Positions 1-7,707 are shown, counted from the first letter of the stretch. The stretch is DNA of 14,450 bases from JBBECE01 sp964574935 (GCA_964574935.1 CAZNOZ010000045.1:1-14450), one strand, 5' to 3'. Translations and numbers: made by a program. Notes: generated by a model from the sequence alone, not told the origin.

Positions 1-643
1 AGTCGAAGGTGGTGCGCGAGATCGAAAGGTCCTTCAGGCCCCGCTCGACGAAGGCGACGATCTCGTTGCGGCGGGTCGCCGGGCCGACAAAGTCGGGGTT
101 GTCGCGATACAGCGCCAGCAGGCGGTCCTGATAGGCCGAAAGGCGGAAGAAAAAGCTCTCCTCCTCGACCCATTCGACGGGGGTGCCCTGCGGCGAGAGC
201 CTGTCGTCCCCCTCCCCGTCGACGAGCTCGGATTCGTCGTAGTAGGCCTCGTCGCGGACCGAATACCAGCCCGAATAGGTGCCCTCGTAGATGTCGCCAT
301 TGGCGGCCATGCGCAGCCAGAGCTCCTGGCTCGCCGCGTAGTGGGCCGGCTCGGTGGTCCGGATGAAGCGGTTGTGCGACATGCCCAGCGTCGTCGCCAG
401 GCGCTCGAACTCGGCCGCGTTGCGGTCGACGAGCTGGCGCGGGGTGACGCCCTCGCCGGCGGCGGTCTGGGCGATCTTGATGCCGTGCTCGTCGGTGCCG
501 GTGAGGAAAAAGACGTCGAAGCCGTCCAGCGCCTTGAAGCGGGCGATGGCATCGGTGCACATCATCTCGTAGGCGTGCCCGATATGCGGGGCGCCATTGG
601 GGTAATGGATCGCCGTGGTGATGTAGAAGGCCGGCTTGCTCAT
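1..643 (-). CDS. metG: Methionyl-tRNA synthetase, N-terminal part (runs off the window)
   Basis: This is the first 214 codons of a class I methionyl-tRNA synthetase, which charges tRNA-Met with methionine in the cytoplasm. The protein starts MSKPAFYITTAIHYPNG and carries the class I HIGH signature (PHIGH, residues 19-23), followed by FLTGTDEHG (about residues 46-54), both typical of MetRS. The KMSKS loop and anticodon-binding domain would lie beyond base 1, so the gene is cut by the window edge and not visibly broken. The ATG is 10 nt after the holB stop codon. No strong Shine-Dalgarno sequence is seen, so translational coupling to holB is likely. It is the last visible gene of the rlpA-dacC-tmk-holB-metG run. 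Identification is from recognised motifs and gene order; the reading frame stays open to the edge. Confidence 0.95.
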   Translation of the reverse strand, partial: MSKPAFYITTAIHYPNGAPHIGHAYEMMCTDAIARFKALDGFDVFFLTGTDEHGIKIAQTAAGEGVTPRQLVDRNAAEFERLATTLGMSHNRFIRTTEPAHYAASQELWLRMAANGDIYEGTYSGWYSVRDEAYYDESELVDGEGDDRLSPQGTPVEWVEEESFFFRLSAYQDRLLALYRDNPDFVGPATRRNEIVAFVERGLKDLSISRTTFD

Positions 644-653
644 CTGGGGGCGG

Positions 654-1685
654 TCAGCGCGTCTCGTCGAGGTCGCGGATCAGGTCGAGGATCCTCACCA
701 GCGTCTGCCGCCGGTCGAGATTGTAGAGCGCCTGATCGGCGGACAGGGAATGGGCCTTCTCCCACAGCTCGGAGACCGTGGCAAGCGGCGCTGAGCCGGT
801 GGCTCCGGCGGCGACGAGGGTGCGGGCGCGGCCGACGATGAAAGCATCGAGCATGTCCAGCGCAACGCCGAACGCGCCGCCGGCGGCGGGCCGGCCGAGG
901 TCGCCGGCGATCGCCAGATGCGACGCCCCGGGGTGCTCCCGAGGCCTCTCCAGCCAGTCCGCCAGGGCGCTCAGGGCGCCGGATTCGCCGAGCCGCAGGG
1001 CCTCCAGGGCCCGGCGTGGCCGGCCGGCGGCGACGCGCACGGCGTCCTCCAGTGCGTCGGGCGGTGCCGGGAGGCCGGCGGCGGCGACGACCGCCCGCAC
1101 GTCCTCGTCGGCGAGCGGGCGCAAGCCGAGGGCCCGGCAGCGGGAGCGGATGGTGGCCGGCAGCAGCCCGGGGCGGTGGCTGATGAGCAGCAACAGGCCG
1201 GCGGGCGGCGGCTCCTCGAGGGTCTTGAGGAGCGCGTTGACGGCCCCCGAACTCATCTCCTCGACGGCGTCGAGAATGGCGACGCGGGTGCCGGCGCGGC
1301 CGGCGGTGTGCTGGAAGAAGCCGATCAGGTCGCGGACGTCGTCGATGACGATCTCAGAATAGAACTTGCCGGTCTTCTCGTTGCGGCGGCGGCGCACGAT
1401 GCGCAGGTTGGGATGGGCGCCGTGGGCGATCTGGCGGGCGATGCGCTCGGCGGGTTCGTCGCCGGTGGCGCTCAGGATCTGGCGGGCGAGGTCGAAGGCC
1501 AGTGTCGCCTTGCCGATGCCGCGCGGACCGTGCAGGAGCCAGCCGTGATGCAGGCGCCCGGCGGCAAAGGCGTCGAGCATTGCGGCGCGCGCGGCGGCAT
1601 GCCCGATCAGCGCCCGGGTTTGTTCGGGGGCGGCCAGACCCTCGATGGAATCGTGCTCGCGGGACGGCAGGGCGTCGTCTGCCAC
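654..1685 (-). CDS. holB: DNA polymerase III subunit delta' (clamp-loader ATPase-fold subunit)
   Basis: A 343-residue clamp-loader subunit that works with delta and tau/gamma to load the beta clamp on DNA. A P-loop (GPRGIGKAT, residues 53-61) is present with its lysine. LLKTLEEPP (residues 152-160) is the usual helix of the family, and the SRC motif (SRCR, residues 181-184) follows LLPATIRSR. The start is a GTG (1683-1685), which lies 3 nt after the tmk stop codon. The GC-rich end of tmk (AAGGCGGCGGG) offers a ribosome site, so the two genes should be translated together. The stop is 10 nt before the metG start. The tmk-holB-metG order is a common alphaproteobacterial arrangement and supports the call. 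Regulation is probably as part of the whole minus-strand operon. Confidence 0.93.
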   Translation of the reverse strand: MADDALPSREHDSIEGLAAPEQTRALIGHAAARAAMLDAFAAGRLHHGWLLHGPRGIGKATLAFDLARQILSATGDEPAERIARQIAHGAHPNLRIVRRRRNEKTGKFYSEIVIDDVRDLIGFFQHTAGRAGTRVAILDAVEEMSSGAVNALLKTLEEPPPAGLLLLISHRPGLLPATIRSRCRALGLRPLADEDVRAVVAAAGLPAPPDALEDAVRVAAGRPRRALEALRLGESGALSALADWLERPREHPGASHLAIAGDLGRPAAGGAFGVALDMLDAFIVGRARTLVAAGATGSAPLATVSELWEKAHSLSADQALYNLDRRQTLVRILDLIRDLDETR

Positions 1686-1688
1686 GTT

Positions 1689-2348
1689 CTAGCCCGCCGC
1701 CTTGAGTTCGGGAAAGCGTTCGGCGAGCGCCTCCCAGATTGCCTGTTCGATGTCGTCCTCGTCGCCCTCGGCCTCGATCACGATGCAGCGGTCGGGGTGG
1801 CGCTCGGCGATCGCGAGGTAATTGTCGCGGAGCTTGCGGTGCCAGTCCAGGGCCTGTTTCTCGAACCGGTCGGGGACGTTCGGCATCCCCTCCTCCTCGG
1901 CCTTGCGGGCGACGCGACGGAAGGCGTTTTCCGGGTCCATGTCGAGGACCAGCGTGATGTCGGGGGCGCGGCCGTTGACGGCCAGGGTCTCCAGGGCGTC
2001 GATGAGCTTGTCCGGTACGCCGCCGGTAAGGCCCTGATAGGCGCGGGTGGAATCGGCGAAGCGATCGCACAGGACCCATTTGTCCTCGTCGAGCGAGGGG
2101 CCGATCAGGGTCTCGACATGGTCGAACCGGGCGGCGGCGAACAACACGGCCTCGGCGCCGGCGCCCCAGCTCTCGCAATGGCCCTGCAGGATGAAGGAGC
2201 GGATGGCTTCGGCCTTCGGGGTGCCGCCGGGCTCGCGGGTGCGCACGACCGATACGCCGGCGCGGTTGAGGTTGGCCATCAGACGCTTGATCTGGGTGGA
2301 CTTGCCGACGCCCTCGCCGCCTTCGAAGGTTATGAACCGGGCGTTCAT
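1689..2348 (-). CDS. tmk: Thymidylate kinase (dTMP kinase)
   Basis: A 219-residue kinase that phosphorylates dTMP to dTDP with ATP for DNA synthesis. The P-loop is FEGGEGVGKSTQ (residues 8-19). TREPGGTP follows about 20 residues later, and a DRFADSTRAYQG segment matches the conserved DR(Y/F)xDSxxAYQG motif of the family. The length is normal. I chose the ATG at 2346-2348 because the protein then begins MNARFITFEGGEG, as family members do, and because an AGAAGAGAG purine tract sits about 8-16 nt upstream. An alternative in-frame start at 2393 would add 15 poorly conserved residues and overlap the end of dacC by 10 nt. It is followed 3 nt later by holB, and so is co-transcribed with another replication gene. 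Confidence 0.95.
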   Translation of the reverse strand: MNARFITFEGGEGVGKSTQIKRLMANLNRAGVSVVRTREPGGTPKAEAIRSFILQGHCESWGAGAEAVLFAAARFDHVETLIGPSLDEDKWVLCDRFADSTRAYQGLTGGVPDKLIDALETLAVNGRAPDITLVLDMDPENAFRRVARKAEEEGMPNVPDRFEKQALDWHRKLRDNYLAIAERHPDRCIVIEAEGDEDDIEQAIWEALAERFPELKAAG

Positions 2349-2383
2349 GGACGGGCTCTCTTCTGCCTCGAGGCGGGCACGGC

Positions 2384-3550
2384 TCACAGCCACCCGAGGG
2401 CGAGTTCGAACAGGGCGTCGGTGGCGCGGCGCACCAGTCCCCCCTGCTCCACCGTCTCGGCGGCATAAAGCGGGGCCGACTGGATGAGCTGGTCATCGCA
2501 CCACACATTGAGGGAGGCAACCCTGTCGCCGGCGAAGACCGGCGGCATCAGGGGGCCGGTGTAGACGATGCGGGCGGTCAGGCAGCGCCGCGACCCCTTG
2601 GGGACGTAAAGATCGATCTGCCCCTCGCCGGTCAGGCCCACCTCGCCGATCTCGCCACCGTAGACGCGCGCGTAGCCGACGATCTCGTCGGGGCCGAAGG
2701 CGGCGATGCGCTCGAAATTGCGCGACCCCCAGGTGACGAGTTTGCGCGCCTCCTCGGCGCGCTCGGTTTCAGAGGCCATGCCGTGCAGGACCGCGATCAG
2801 GCGGCGGCCGCCCTCGGTCGTCGAGGCGACGATGCCGTAGCCGGCTTCCTCGGTGTGGCCGGTCTTCAGCCCGTCGACGCCGATGGCGTCGTCGAGCAGG
2901 GTGTTGCGGTTGCGCTGGAAGATGTTGTTCCACTCGAACGAGGGCTCGGCGAAGATCGAATAGTATTCGGGGAATTCGCGGATCACGTGGCGCGCCAGGA
3001 GCGCCAGATCCCGGGCGGTCACGTACATGTTCGGGTCGGGCAGCCCGGTGGCGTTGGTGAACCAGGAATCCTGCAGGCCGATGTCCTGGGCGGTCTCGTT
3101 CATGATGCGGACGAATGTGGCCTCGGTGCCGCCGATCCCCTCGGCCAGGGCGATCGAGGCGTCGTTGCCCGACTGGATGATGACCGAGCGGATGAGGTCG
3201 GCGACGGGGACCTTCGAATCGAGTTCGGCGAACATCGTCGATCCGCCGGAACCGGCGCCGCCATCGCGCCAGGCGTGCTCGGAGATGAAGAACTCGTCGT
3301 CCATCGCGACCTGGCCGGACTTGAGCCGGTCGAAGACCACCGCCAGGGTCATCAGCTTGGCCATCGAGGCCGGCTGCATGCGCTCGTCGGCGTGCTTCTG
3401 GTAGAGGACGGTGCCGGATTCGTAGTCGAGCAGCACCGCGTAGCGGGCCTTGGTGTCGAAGTCGAGCTGCGCGAAGGCGGCCGTCGCGGAAAGCGCCATC
3501 GCCGCCGTCACGCCAAGGGCGGCCCTAAACAGGATACTCAACGCACGCAT
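2384..3550 (-). CDS. dacC: D-alanyl-D-alanine carboxypeptidase (PBP5/6-type, peptidase S11)
   Basis: A penicillin-binding protein that trims the terminal D-Ala from peptidoglycan pentapeptides in the periplasm. All three serine-acyltransferase motifs are visible: SMAK (residues 62-65, catalytic Ser62), SGN (127-129) and KTG (229-231). The first 28 residues form a Sec signal peptide ending near AFA-Q. After the catalytic domain comes a beta-rich PBP5 C-terminal domain, and the last residues (RRATDALFELALGWL) look like the amphipathic helix that anchors these enzymes to the membrane. I chose the ATG at 3548-3550 because it puts the signal peptide at the very N-terminus and has GGAA about 7 nt upstream. 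In-frame starts at 3562 and 3631 would add an Arg/Pro-rich leader with no ribosome site. The symbol is the usual one for this locus; dacA or dacF would be equally defensible. The gene is 35 nt upstream of tmk. Confidence 0.92.
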   Translation of the reverse strand: MRALSILFRAALGVTAAMALSATAAFAQLDFDTKARYAVLLDYESGTVLYQKHADERMQPASMAKLMTLAVVFDRLKSGQVAMDDEFFISEHAWRDGGAGSGGSTMFAELDSKVPVADLIRSVIIQSGNDASIALAEGIGGTEATFVRIMNETAQDIGLQDSWFTNATGLPDPNMYVTARDLALLARHVIREFPEYYSIFAEPSFEWNNIFQRNRNTLLDDAIGVDGLKTGHTEEAGYGIVASTTEGGRRLIAVLHGMASETERAEEARKLVTWGSRNFERIAAFGPDEIVGYARVYGGEIGEVGLTGEGQIDLYVPKGSRRCLTARIVYTGPLMPPVFAGDRVASLNVWCDDQLIQSAPLYAAETVEQGGLVRRATDALFELALGWL

Positions 3551-3633
3551 CGATCGTTCCATTGCGGGGCGGCGCCGGCGCCCGGTGCCGACAGGCGGCG
3601 GGACGTCGCGCCGGCGGCCCCCATCCCACAAGA

Positions 3634-4641
3634 TTAGTACAAAACGATGTCGTGCAGGCCAAGTTCGCCGGCGACAGTAAAGACGTCATCGTCGCCAACC
3701 CCGGGTTTGAGGGCATCCAGGCGCACCCGGGTGGCCGGGGCGCCGTCGATGGCGGCGGGCACCACCGCGACTGCGGCGATCGGCGAGAAGGCGAGCGCGA
3801 CGCGCATGGCTTCTTCCGGGTCGGCGAAGACGCCCAGGGAAACGTTCATAAGCGAATCGGCGCCGTCGTAGAGGTGCCAGTCGATGACCCCGGCCGCCTG
3901 GGCGGCCGCGGCCGCCACCGCCGGGTCGAGTTCGGCGACGGCGGGCTCGGCGTCGTCGGCGTAGGACAACAGGCCGCCCAGAAGCCCGCGCCGCGTGGTC
4001 GAGGCGACCAGGACCGCGCCGGTGCCGGACTGCACGCCCGGCCCGGAATAGCTCGCCAGAAGGGCCCGCGTGTCGTCGCCCTCGAGCGGCGCCGGGCCGA
4101 CATATTCGACGTGCACCCGGGCGGTGCCGGCCTGGCGGAAACCCAGAAGCTGGGCGGCGTGCTCGGAGACATCGATCACCCTGCCGTGGGTGTAGGGGCC
4201 GCGATCGTTGACGCGGACAACGATGGAGCGGCCGTTCTCCAGGTTGGCGACCCGGACGTAGGACGGCAGCGGCAAGGTCGGATGGGCGCCGGAAATGCCG
4301 TTCATGTCGTAGATTTCACCGTTGGCGGTGAGACGGCCGTGGAAATTGCTGCCGTACCAGGAGGCGGTGCCGGTGGCCTGATAGTCGGGATCCTCGGTCG
4401 GCGTGTACCAGGTGCCCCCGACCCGGTAGGGCTTGCCGACCATGTAGCGTCCGCCGCCCTTGCGCACCCGCATCGAGCGCGTGAGGCGCGGCGAGGCGGT
4501 GACGCCGTATTCGGCGGTGGAGAATTTCACCCCGTCGGCATCGAAAAACGGGCCGCAGCCGGCCAGCAAGGCCGTGCAGGCCAATGCCGCCGCCGCGACC
4601 GGCGCGCGCCAAAATCGAGCTGGTCCGCCGCCCTCGCCCAT
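3634..4641 (-). CDS. rlpA: RlpA-like septal lipoprotein (DPBB domain; possible lytic transglycosylase)
   Basis: A 335-residue exported lipoprotein. The N-terminus is a lipoprotein signal with lipobox LLAGC (Cys29 as lipidated residue). A double-psi beta-barrel RlpA domain spans about residues 89-181, with GTASWYG, HGRLTANGE and RVNDRGPY (Asp146) as recognisable family blocks. The last roughly 80 residues end in a possible, divergent SPOR domain (LYDGADSLMNVSLGVF onward), which in this family targets denuded glycan at the division site; I am less sure of that part. Some RlpA proteins cleave glycan strands lacking stem peptides; activity here is inferred. The ATG has a clear GGAGG (4649-4653, 7 nt spacing). 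The stop TAA is 83 nt before the chosen dacC start. It is the first gene of the minus-strand cell-wall/replication run, and its promoter must lie in 4642-4964. Confidence 0.9.
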   Translation of the reverse strand: MGEGGGPARFWRAPVAAAALACTALLAGCGPFFDADGVKFSTAEYGVTASPRLTRSMRVRKGGGRYMVGKPYRVGGTWYTPTEDPDYQATGTASWYGSNFHGRLTANGEIYDMNGISGAHPTLPLPSYVRVANLENGRSIVVRVNDRGPYTHGRVIDVSEHAAQLLGFRQAGTARVHVEYVGPAPLEGDDTRALLASYSGPGVQSGTGAVLVASTTRRGLLGGLLSYADDAEPAVAELDPAVAAAAAQAAGVIDWHLYDGADSLMNVSLGVFADPEEAMRVALAFSPIAAVAVVPAAIDGAPATRVRLDALKPGVGDDDVFTVAGELGLHDIVLY

Positions 4642-4964
4642 TCAATAGCCTCCGTAGCGGGCCAGGATAGCGCAGCGCCCCGGACTCGTAAGCATTTGAA
4701 GCAAAACGTGGTTTCGGAATGGTTAGGGACGGCGCGAGGGTGCTGGGATGGCGCCCGCCGGTGGGCCGGGGGCGCGGCCCACCTAATCCGGTGCGCGGAA
4801 CCCCGGGGGCGTGCAGGCCAGCCGGAGTGGCAATCTGCCCACCCGCGTGGCCCAACCGGGGGCCGGAAAATGACCTGCCCACCCCTCTGCCCATCATATA
4901 AAGCTTTCTTTATATCCAAAACGTGCTAGAACTCGCGGCCGTTGTATCCGTTGGGCCGCGGGCC
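4642..4964. other. Divergent intergenic region between rlpA and the methionine synthase operon
   Basis: These 323 bases contain no convincing gene. Promoters for rlpA (minus) and the homocysteine methyltransferase operon (plus) must lie here. The rlpA-proximal part (4642-4730) is less GC-rich. The middle (4754-4893) has a perfect 8-bp hairpin (GGTGGGCC at 4760-4767 with GGCCCACC at 4776-4783), three copies of CCGGGGGC and a repeated CTGCCCACCC (4835-4844 and 4875-4884). An AT-rich operator-like palindrome is at 4896-4915. I could not assign -35/-10 boxes with confidence. Confidence 0.7.
4896..4915. promoter_or_regulatory. Operator-like inverted repeat upstream of the methionine synthase operon (SahR-type candidate)
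   Basis: A perfect inverted repeat, ATATAAAG-N4-CTTTATAT, stands out as the only strongly AT-rich patch in a very GC-rich neighbourhood. It ends 49 nt before the ATG at 4965. Its position and symmetry fit a dimeric repressor site overlapping or next to the promoter. From knowledge of the family, SahR (an ArsR-type SAH-responsive repressor) controls metH, metF, metK and ahcY in many proteobacteria and binds AT-rich palindromes. I recall alphaproteobacterial sites resembling this one but could not verify it here. The regulator gene is not in the window. Confidence 0.6.
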
Positions 4965-5963
4965 ATGAATGCACTGACAACGCTGCTGGAGCGCTACGAG
5001 ATCCTGCTCGCCGACGGGGCCGTGGGGACCAATCTCATACCGGCCGGACTGGCCGCGGGAGCGGCCCCGGAGGCCTGGAACCTGGACCGGCCCGAGGACG
5101 TCAGGGCCCTGCATGAGGGGTTCGTCGAGGCGGGTGCGGACTTGCTGGTGACCAACTCGTTCGGGGGTTCGGGACGGCGACTGCATCTGCACGGGCTCGA
5201 CGACCGCGTCGTGGAGATCAACGCCCGCGCCGCCGAGATCGCCCGCTCGGCGACCGCGGGGACCGGGCGCCAGATCGTCATCGCCGGCTCGGTTGGGCCG
5301 ACCGGCGATCTGATGGCGCCGCTCGGACCGCTCAGCCACGAGGCGGCGGTGGCGGCGTTCGCTGAGCAGATCGAGGGGCTCAAGCAGGGCGGCGCGGATC
5401 TGGCCTGGATCGAGACCATGTCGGCGCCCGAGGAAATCGCGGCGGCGGCGGAAGCGGCGGTCGCGGCGGGCATGGCTTACACGGTCACCGCCAGTTTCGA
5501 CACCGCCGGGCACACGATGATGGGGCTGGCGCCGGGCGCCTTCGCCCGCTCGATGCGCGACCGGGAAGTGCCGCCGGTGGCCTTCGGGGCCAATTGCGGG
5601 GTCGGGGCCGCGGACCTGTTGGCGGCGGCGCTCGATCTGGTCGACAACGCCGGGGCGTTGCCGGTGATCGCCAAGGCCAATGCCGGCATCCCGCATATCC
5701 ATGGCGAGACGGTCGTGTATTCGGGCACGCCGGCGCTGATGGCCGACTATGTGCGCCTGGCGGTCGATGTCGGGGCGCGGATCATCGGGGGCTGCTGCGG
5801 GACGACCGCCGAGCATGTGCGGCAGATGCGGTCGGCGCTCGACGCGCACACGCGAGGCGCGCGGCCGGATGTCGAGGCCATCGTGGCGCGGCTGGGCGCG
5901 CTGGTCTCCCCGCCCGCGGCCGGGGTGGCGGATCGCCCGGCGCGGCGCCGGCGGCGGGCCTAG
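4965..5963 (+). CDS. Homocysteine S-methyltransferase, stand-alone module of a split methionine synthase
   Basis: A 332-residue zinc-type homocysteine S-methyltransferase (BHMT/MetH N-terminal module family) that would transfer a methyl group to homocysteine to make methionine. DGAVGTNL near the N-terminus and SVGPTGDLMAPLG match the family. The zinc-binding cysteines are visible: Cys211 in GANCGVG and Cys277-Cys278 in GGCCGTT. Its neighbours (corrinoid protein, pterin methyltransferase, reactivase) suggest that the methyl donor is methylcobalamin on the next protein; direct use of betaine is the main alternative. I chose the ATG at 4965. An in-frame GTG at 4923 would add 14 unconserved residues starting 7 nt after the operator palindrome. 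Neither start has a strong Shine-Dalgarno sequence. The protein ends in an Arg-rich tail (RPARRRRRA), matched in two other operon members. It is the first gene of the operon, 37 nt before the corrinoid protein gene. Confidence 0.9.
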   Translation: MNALTTLLERYEILLADGAVGTNLIPAGLAAGAAPEAWNLDRPEDVRALHEGFVEAGADLLVTNSFGGSGRRLHLHGLDDRVVEINARAAEIARSATAGTGRQIVIAGSVGPTGDLMAPLGPLSHEAAVAAFAEQIEGLKQGGADLAWIETMSAPEEIAAAAEAAVAAGMAYTVTASFDTAGHTMMGLAPGAFARSMRDREVPPVAFGANCGVGAADLLAAALDLVDNAGALPVIAKANAGIPHIHGETVVYSGTPALMADYVRLAVDVGARIIGGCCGTTAEHVRQMRSALDAHTRGARPDVEAIVARLGALVSPPAAGVADRPARRRRRA

Positions 5964-6000
5964 GGCGGGGCGCCCCGGGCGCTTGCCGGTCGAGATAGCC

Positions 6001-6699
6001 ATGGCTGAAACCGAAGACCAGGAAATCGTCCTCAGCGAACTCGACGATGGCGAGCTCGTCGAGCAGATGCAGGACGACCTCTATGACGGTCTCAAGGAGG
6101 AGATCGAGGAAGGGGTGACGATCCTGCTCGGGCGCGGGTGGGCGCCCTACGACGTGCTGACGAAGTCGCTGGTGGCCGGGATGAAGACGGTCGGCGACGA
6201 TTTCCGCGACGGAATCCTGTTCGTGCCCGAGGTGCTGATGGCGGCCAACGCCATGAAGGCGGGCATGGCGATCCTCAGGCCCCTGCTGGCGGAAACCGGG
6301 GCGCCGAAAATCGGCAAGATGGTGATCGGGACCGTCAAGGGCGACATCCACGACATCGGCAAGAACCTCGTCGCGATGATGATGGAGGGGGCCGGGTTCG
6401 AGGTCATCAATCTGGGCATCAACACCGATGCCGACGCGTTTTTGGCGGCCATCGACGAGCACAAGCCCGATATCTTGGGCATGTCGGCGTTGCTGACGAC
6501 GACCATGACCTACATGAAGACGGTCATCGAGGAACTGAAATCGCGCGGCATCCGGGACGATTTGATCGTGCTGGTCGGCGGGGCGCCGTTGAACGAGGAG
6601 TTCGGCGAGGCGATCGGGGCTGACGCCTATTGCCGCGACGCGGCAGTGGCCGTGGAGACCGCCACGCGGCTGGTGACGCAACGGGCGGCGGCGACATGA
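6001..6699 (+). CDS. Methyltransferase corrinoid protein (B12-binding)
   Basis: A 232-residue free-standing corrinoid carrier with the fold of the MetH cobalamin module. Residues about 25-105 form the helical cap domain (LYDGLKEEIEEGVTILLGRG, then a FVPEVLMAANAMKAGM segment). The Rossmann-like B12 domain follows, with DIHDIGKN (Asp115, His117, the cobalt-ligating His), SALLTTTM and LVGGAPLNEEF. It shuttles a methyl group between the pterin methyltransferase and the homocysteine methyltransferase. The first 38 residues hold 16 Asp/Glu and one Lys, which is unusually acidic. The chosen ATG at 6001 gives the normal family start; the longer open frame upstream overlaps the previous gene and is GC-rich noise. 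A GGGGCGCCCC palindrome (5967-5976) lies in the 37-nt gap before it. Its TGA overlaps the next gene's ATG (ATGA), so the two are translationally coupled. Confidence 0.93.
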   Translation: MAETEDQEIVLSELDDGELVEQMQDDLYDGLKEEIEEGVTILLGRGWAPYDVLTKSLVAGMKTVGDDFRDGILFVPEVLMAANAMKAGMAILRPLLAETGAPKIGKMVIGTVKGDIHDIGKNLVAMMMEGAGFEVINLGINTDADAFLAAIDEHKPDILGMSALLTTTMTYMKTVIEELKSRGIRDDLIVLVGGAPLNEEFGEAIGADAYCRDAAVAVETATRLVTQRAAAT

Positions 6700-7373
6700 G
6701 TGAGGCGCGACCCGACCTTGCGGGCCGATCGGGCCAGCGGCGCGATTCGAGTGCCGAACGCCCCGCGGCGCCGCCGAGGGGCCAGCCCGCAGCAGTCGGG
6801 ATCGTCGCCTGCGGAGCGCTGGCGCGGGAATTGCGGGCGCTGGCGGGGCAGCGGGCGACCGCGCATATCGCGCTCAAATTCCTGCCCGCGGGGCTGCACA
6901 ACACGCCCGGGAAGATCCCGGCTGCCGTTGACGCGGCGCTGACGGCGCTCGGCGAGCGCTGCGGGCGCCTGTTCGTGGGCTATGCCGACTGCGGCACCGC
7001 CGGGGGGCTCGACAAAGTGCTGCAAAGGCACGGCGCGACGCGTCTGCCGGGGCCGCACTGCTATGGCTTCTACGCGGGGCTGGAGCGGTTCGACGCCCTG
7101 CAGGAGGCGGAGCCGGGGACCTTCTATCTCACCGACTATCTGGCCCGGCAGTTCGACACCCTGGTCTTCGAGCCGCTGGGGCTTGACCGGCATCCCGAGT
7201 TGCGGGAGGCGTATTTCGGCAATTATCGCCGGTTGGTGCATCTGGCGCAGGTGCCGAGCGCCGATCTCGACGCCAGGGCCCGGGCGGCGGCCGAGCGGCT
7301 GGGGCTCGCCTACGAGCGCATCGAAACCGGTTTCGGGGCGCTCGAGGCGTTCGTGGCGGAGGCGGCGCGATGA
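6696..7373 (+). CDS. DUF1638 domain-containing protein, corrinoid-methyltransferase-associated
   Basis: A 225-residue soluble protein of the DUF1638 family, whose biochemical role is unknown to me. After a basic, low-complexity leader (residues 1-34, many Arg/Pro/Ala), the conserved part begins at IVACGALARELRAL. It includes LPAGLHNTPGKI, YADCGTAGGLDKVL and PHCYGFYAG. The recurrent Cys/His residues in those blocks could bind a metal or an iron-sulfur cluster, but that is inference. Members commonly sit beside corrinoid methyltransferase genes. The start is fixed by an ATGA overlap with the corrinoid gene, and its own TGA overlaps the next ATG in the same way. Close coupling on both sides argues for a role in corrinoid-protein maturation, methyl transfer or reactivation, not for an unrelated function. 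Confidence 0.85.
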   Translation: MSEARPDLAGRSGQRRDSSAERPAAPPRGQPAAVGIVACGALARELRALAGQRATAHIALKFLPAGLHNTPGKIPAAVDAALTALGERCGRLFVGYADCGTAGGLDKVLQRHGATRLPGPHCYGFYAGLERFDALQEAEPGTFYLTDYLARQFDTLVFEPLGLDRHPELREAYFGNYRRLVHLAQVPSADLDARARAAAERLGLAYERIETGFGALEAFVAEAAR

Positions 7374-7675
7374 GCAACGCGACCATCATCTACTGGCGGG
7401 AAATCCCCACCCAGGTCATCGTCGGGGCGGGCCGTGGGGCGGTCAAACGGCCGCTGCCGGACCGGTTCATGGCCGCCGTCGATCGGGCCGCGATGGTCGA
7501 CAAGCGCACCTCCGAGGACGACTTCCTGGAGGATTGGCGCCGGGTGCCGACCGAGGTCGACGCCACCGATCCGCAAGCCGCCGCCGAAGCGCTGGCGAAG
7601 GAAATCGAACAGGAATACACGCCCGAGCGGCTGGCCGATCTGGCCCGGCACGGCGGCGTCGAGCATTTCGAGTAG
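7370..7675 (+). CDS. Small 'virulence factor'-family protein (PF13769-like) in the methionine synthase operon
   Basis: A 101-residue acidic cytoplasmic protein with no signal peptide or membrane segment. It starts SNATIIYWREIPTQVIV, has a central KRPLPDRFMAAVDRAAM block and a helical C-terminal part (ADLARHGGVEHFE). I recognise it as the small family often labelled 'virulence factor'. That name is historical and nothing in this setting points to virulence. The ATG overlaps the DUF1638 stop by 4 nt. The next gene starts 32 nt downstream. Its placement between the corrinoid protein and the pterin methyltransferase suggests a structural or assembly role in the split methionine synthase. Function is not known to me; the family call is moderately sure. 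Confidence 0.8.
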   Translation: MSNATIIYWREIPTQVIVGAGRGAVKRPLPDRFMAAVDRAAMVDKRTSEDDFLEDWRRVPTEVDATDPQAAAEALAKEIEQEYTPERLADLARHGGVEHFE

Positions 7676-7707
7676 GCCCAAGAGCACCCGCGAAAGAGCT
7701 GTCGCAA

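Noticed and set aside
918..2468. A 516-codon plus-strand frame over holB and tmk
   Set aside because: It is antisense to two well-identified genes and reads as Gly/Val/Ala-rich shadow sequence.
4660..4735. Possible tRNA-like segment in the divergent intergenic region
   Set aside because: No GGTTCGAAT-type T-arm, no CCA-adjacent acceptor pairing and no plausible anticodon arm.
4815..4845. Possible B12-box of a cobalamin riboswitch (AGCCGGAG...CTGCCC)
   Set aside because: Only a loose partial match; the other conserved blocks of the cobalamin riboswitch are not found in the right order. A B12 riboswitch would also be an unexpected control for a B12-using enzyme.
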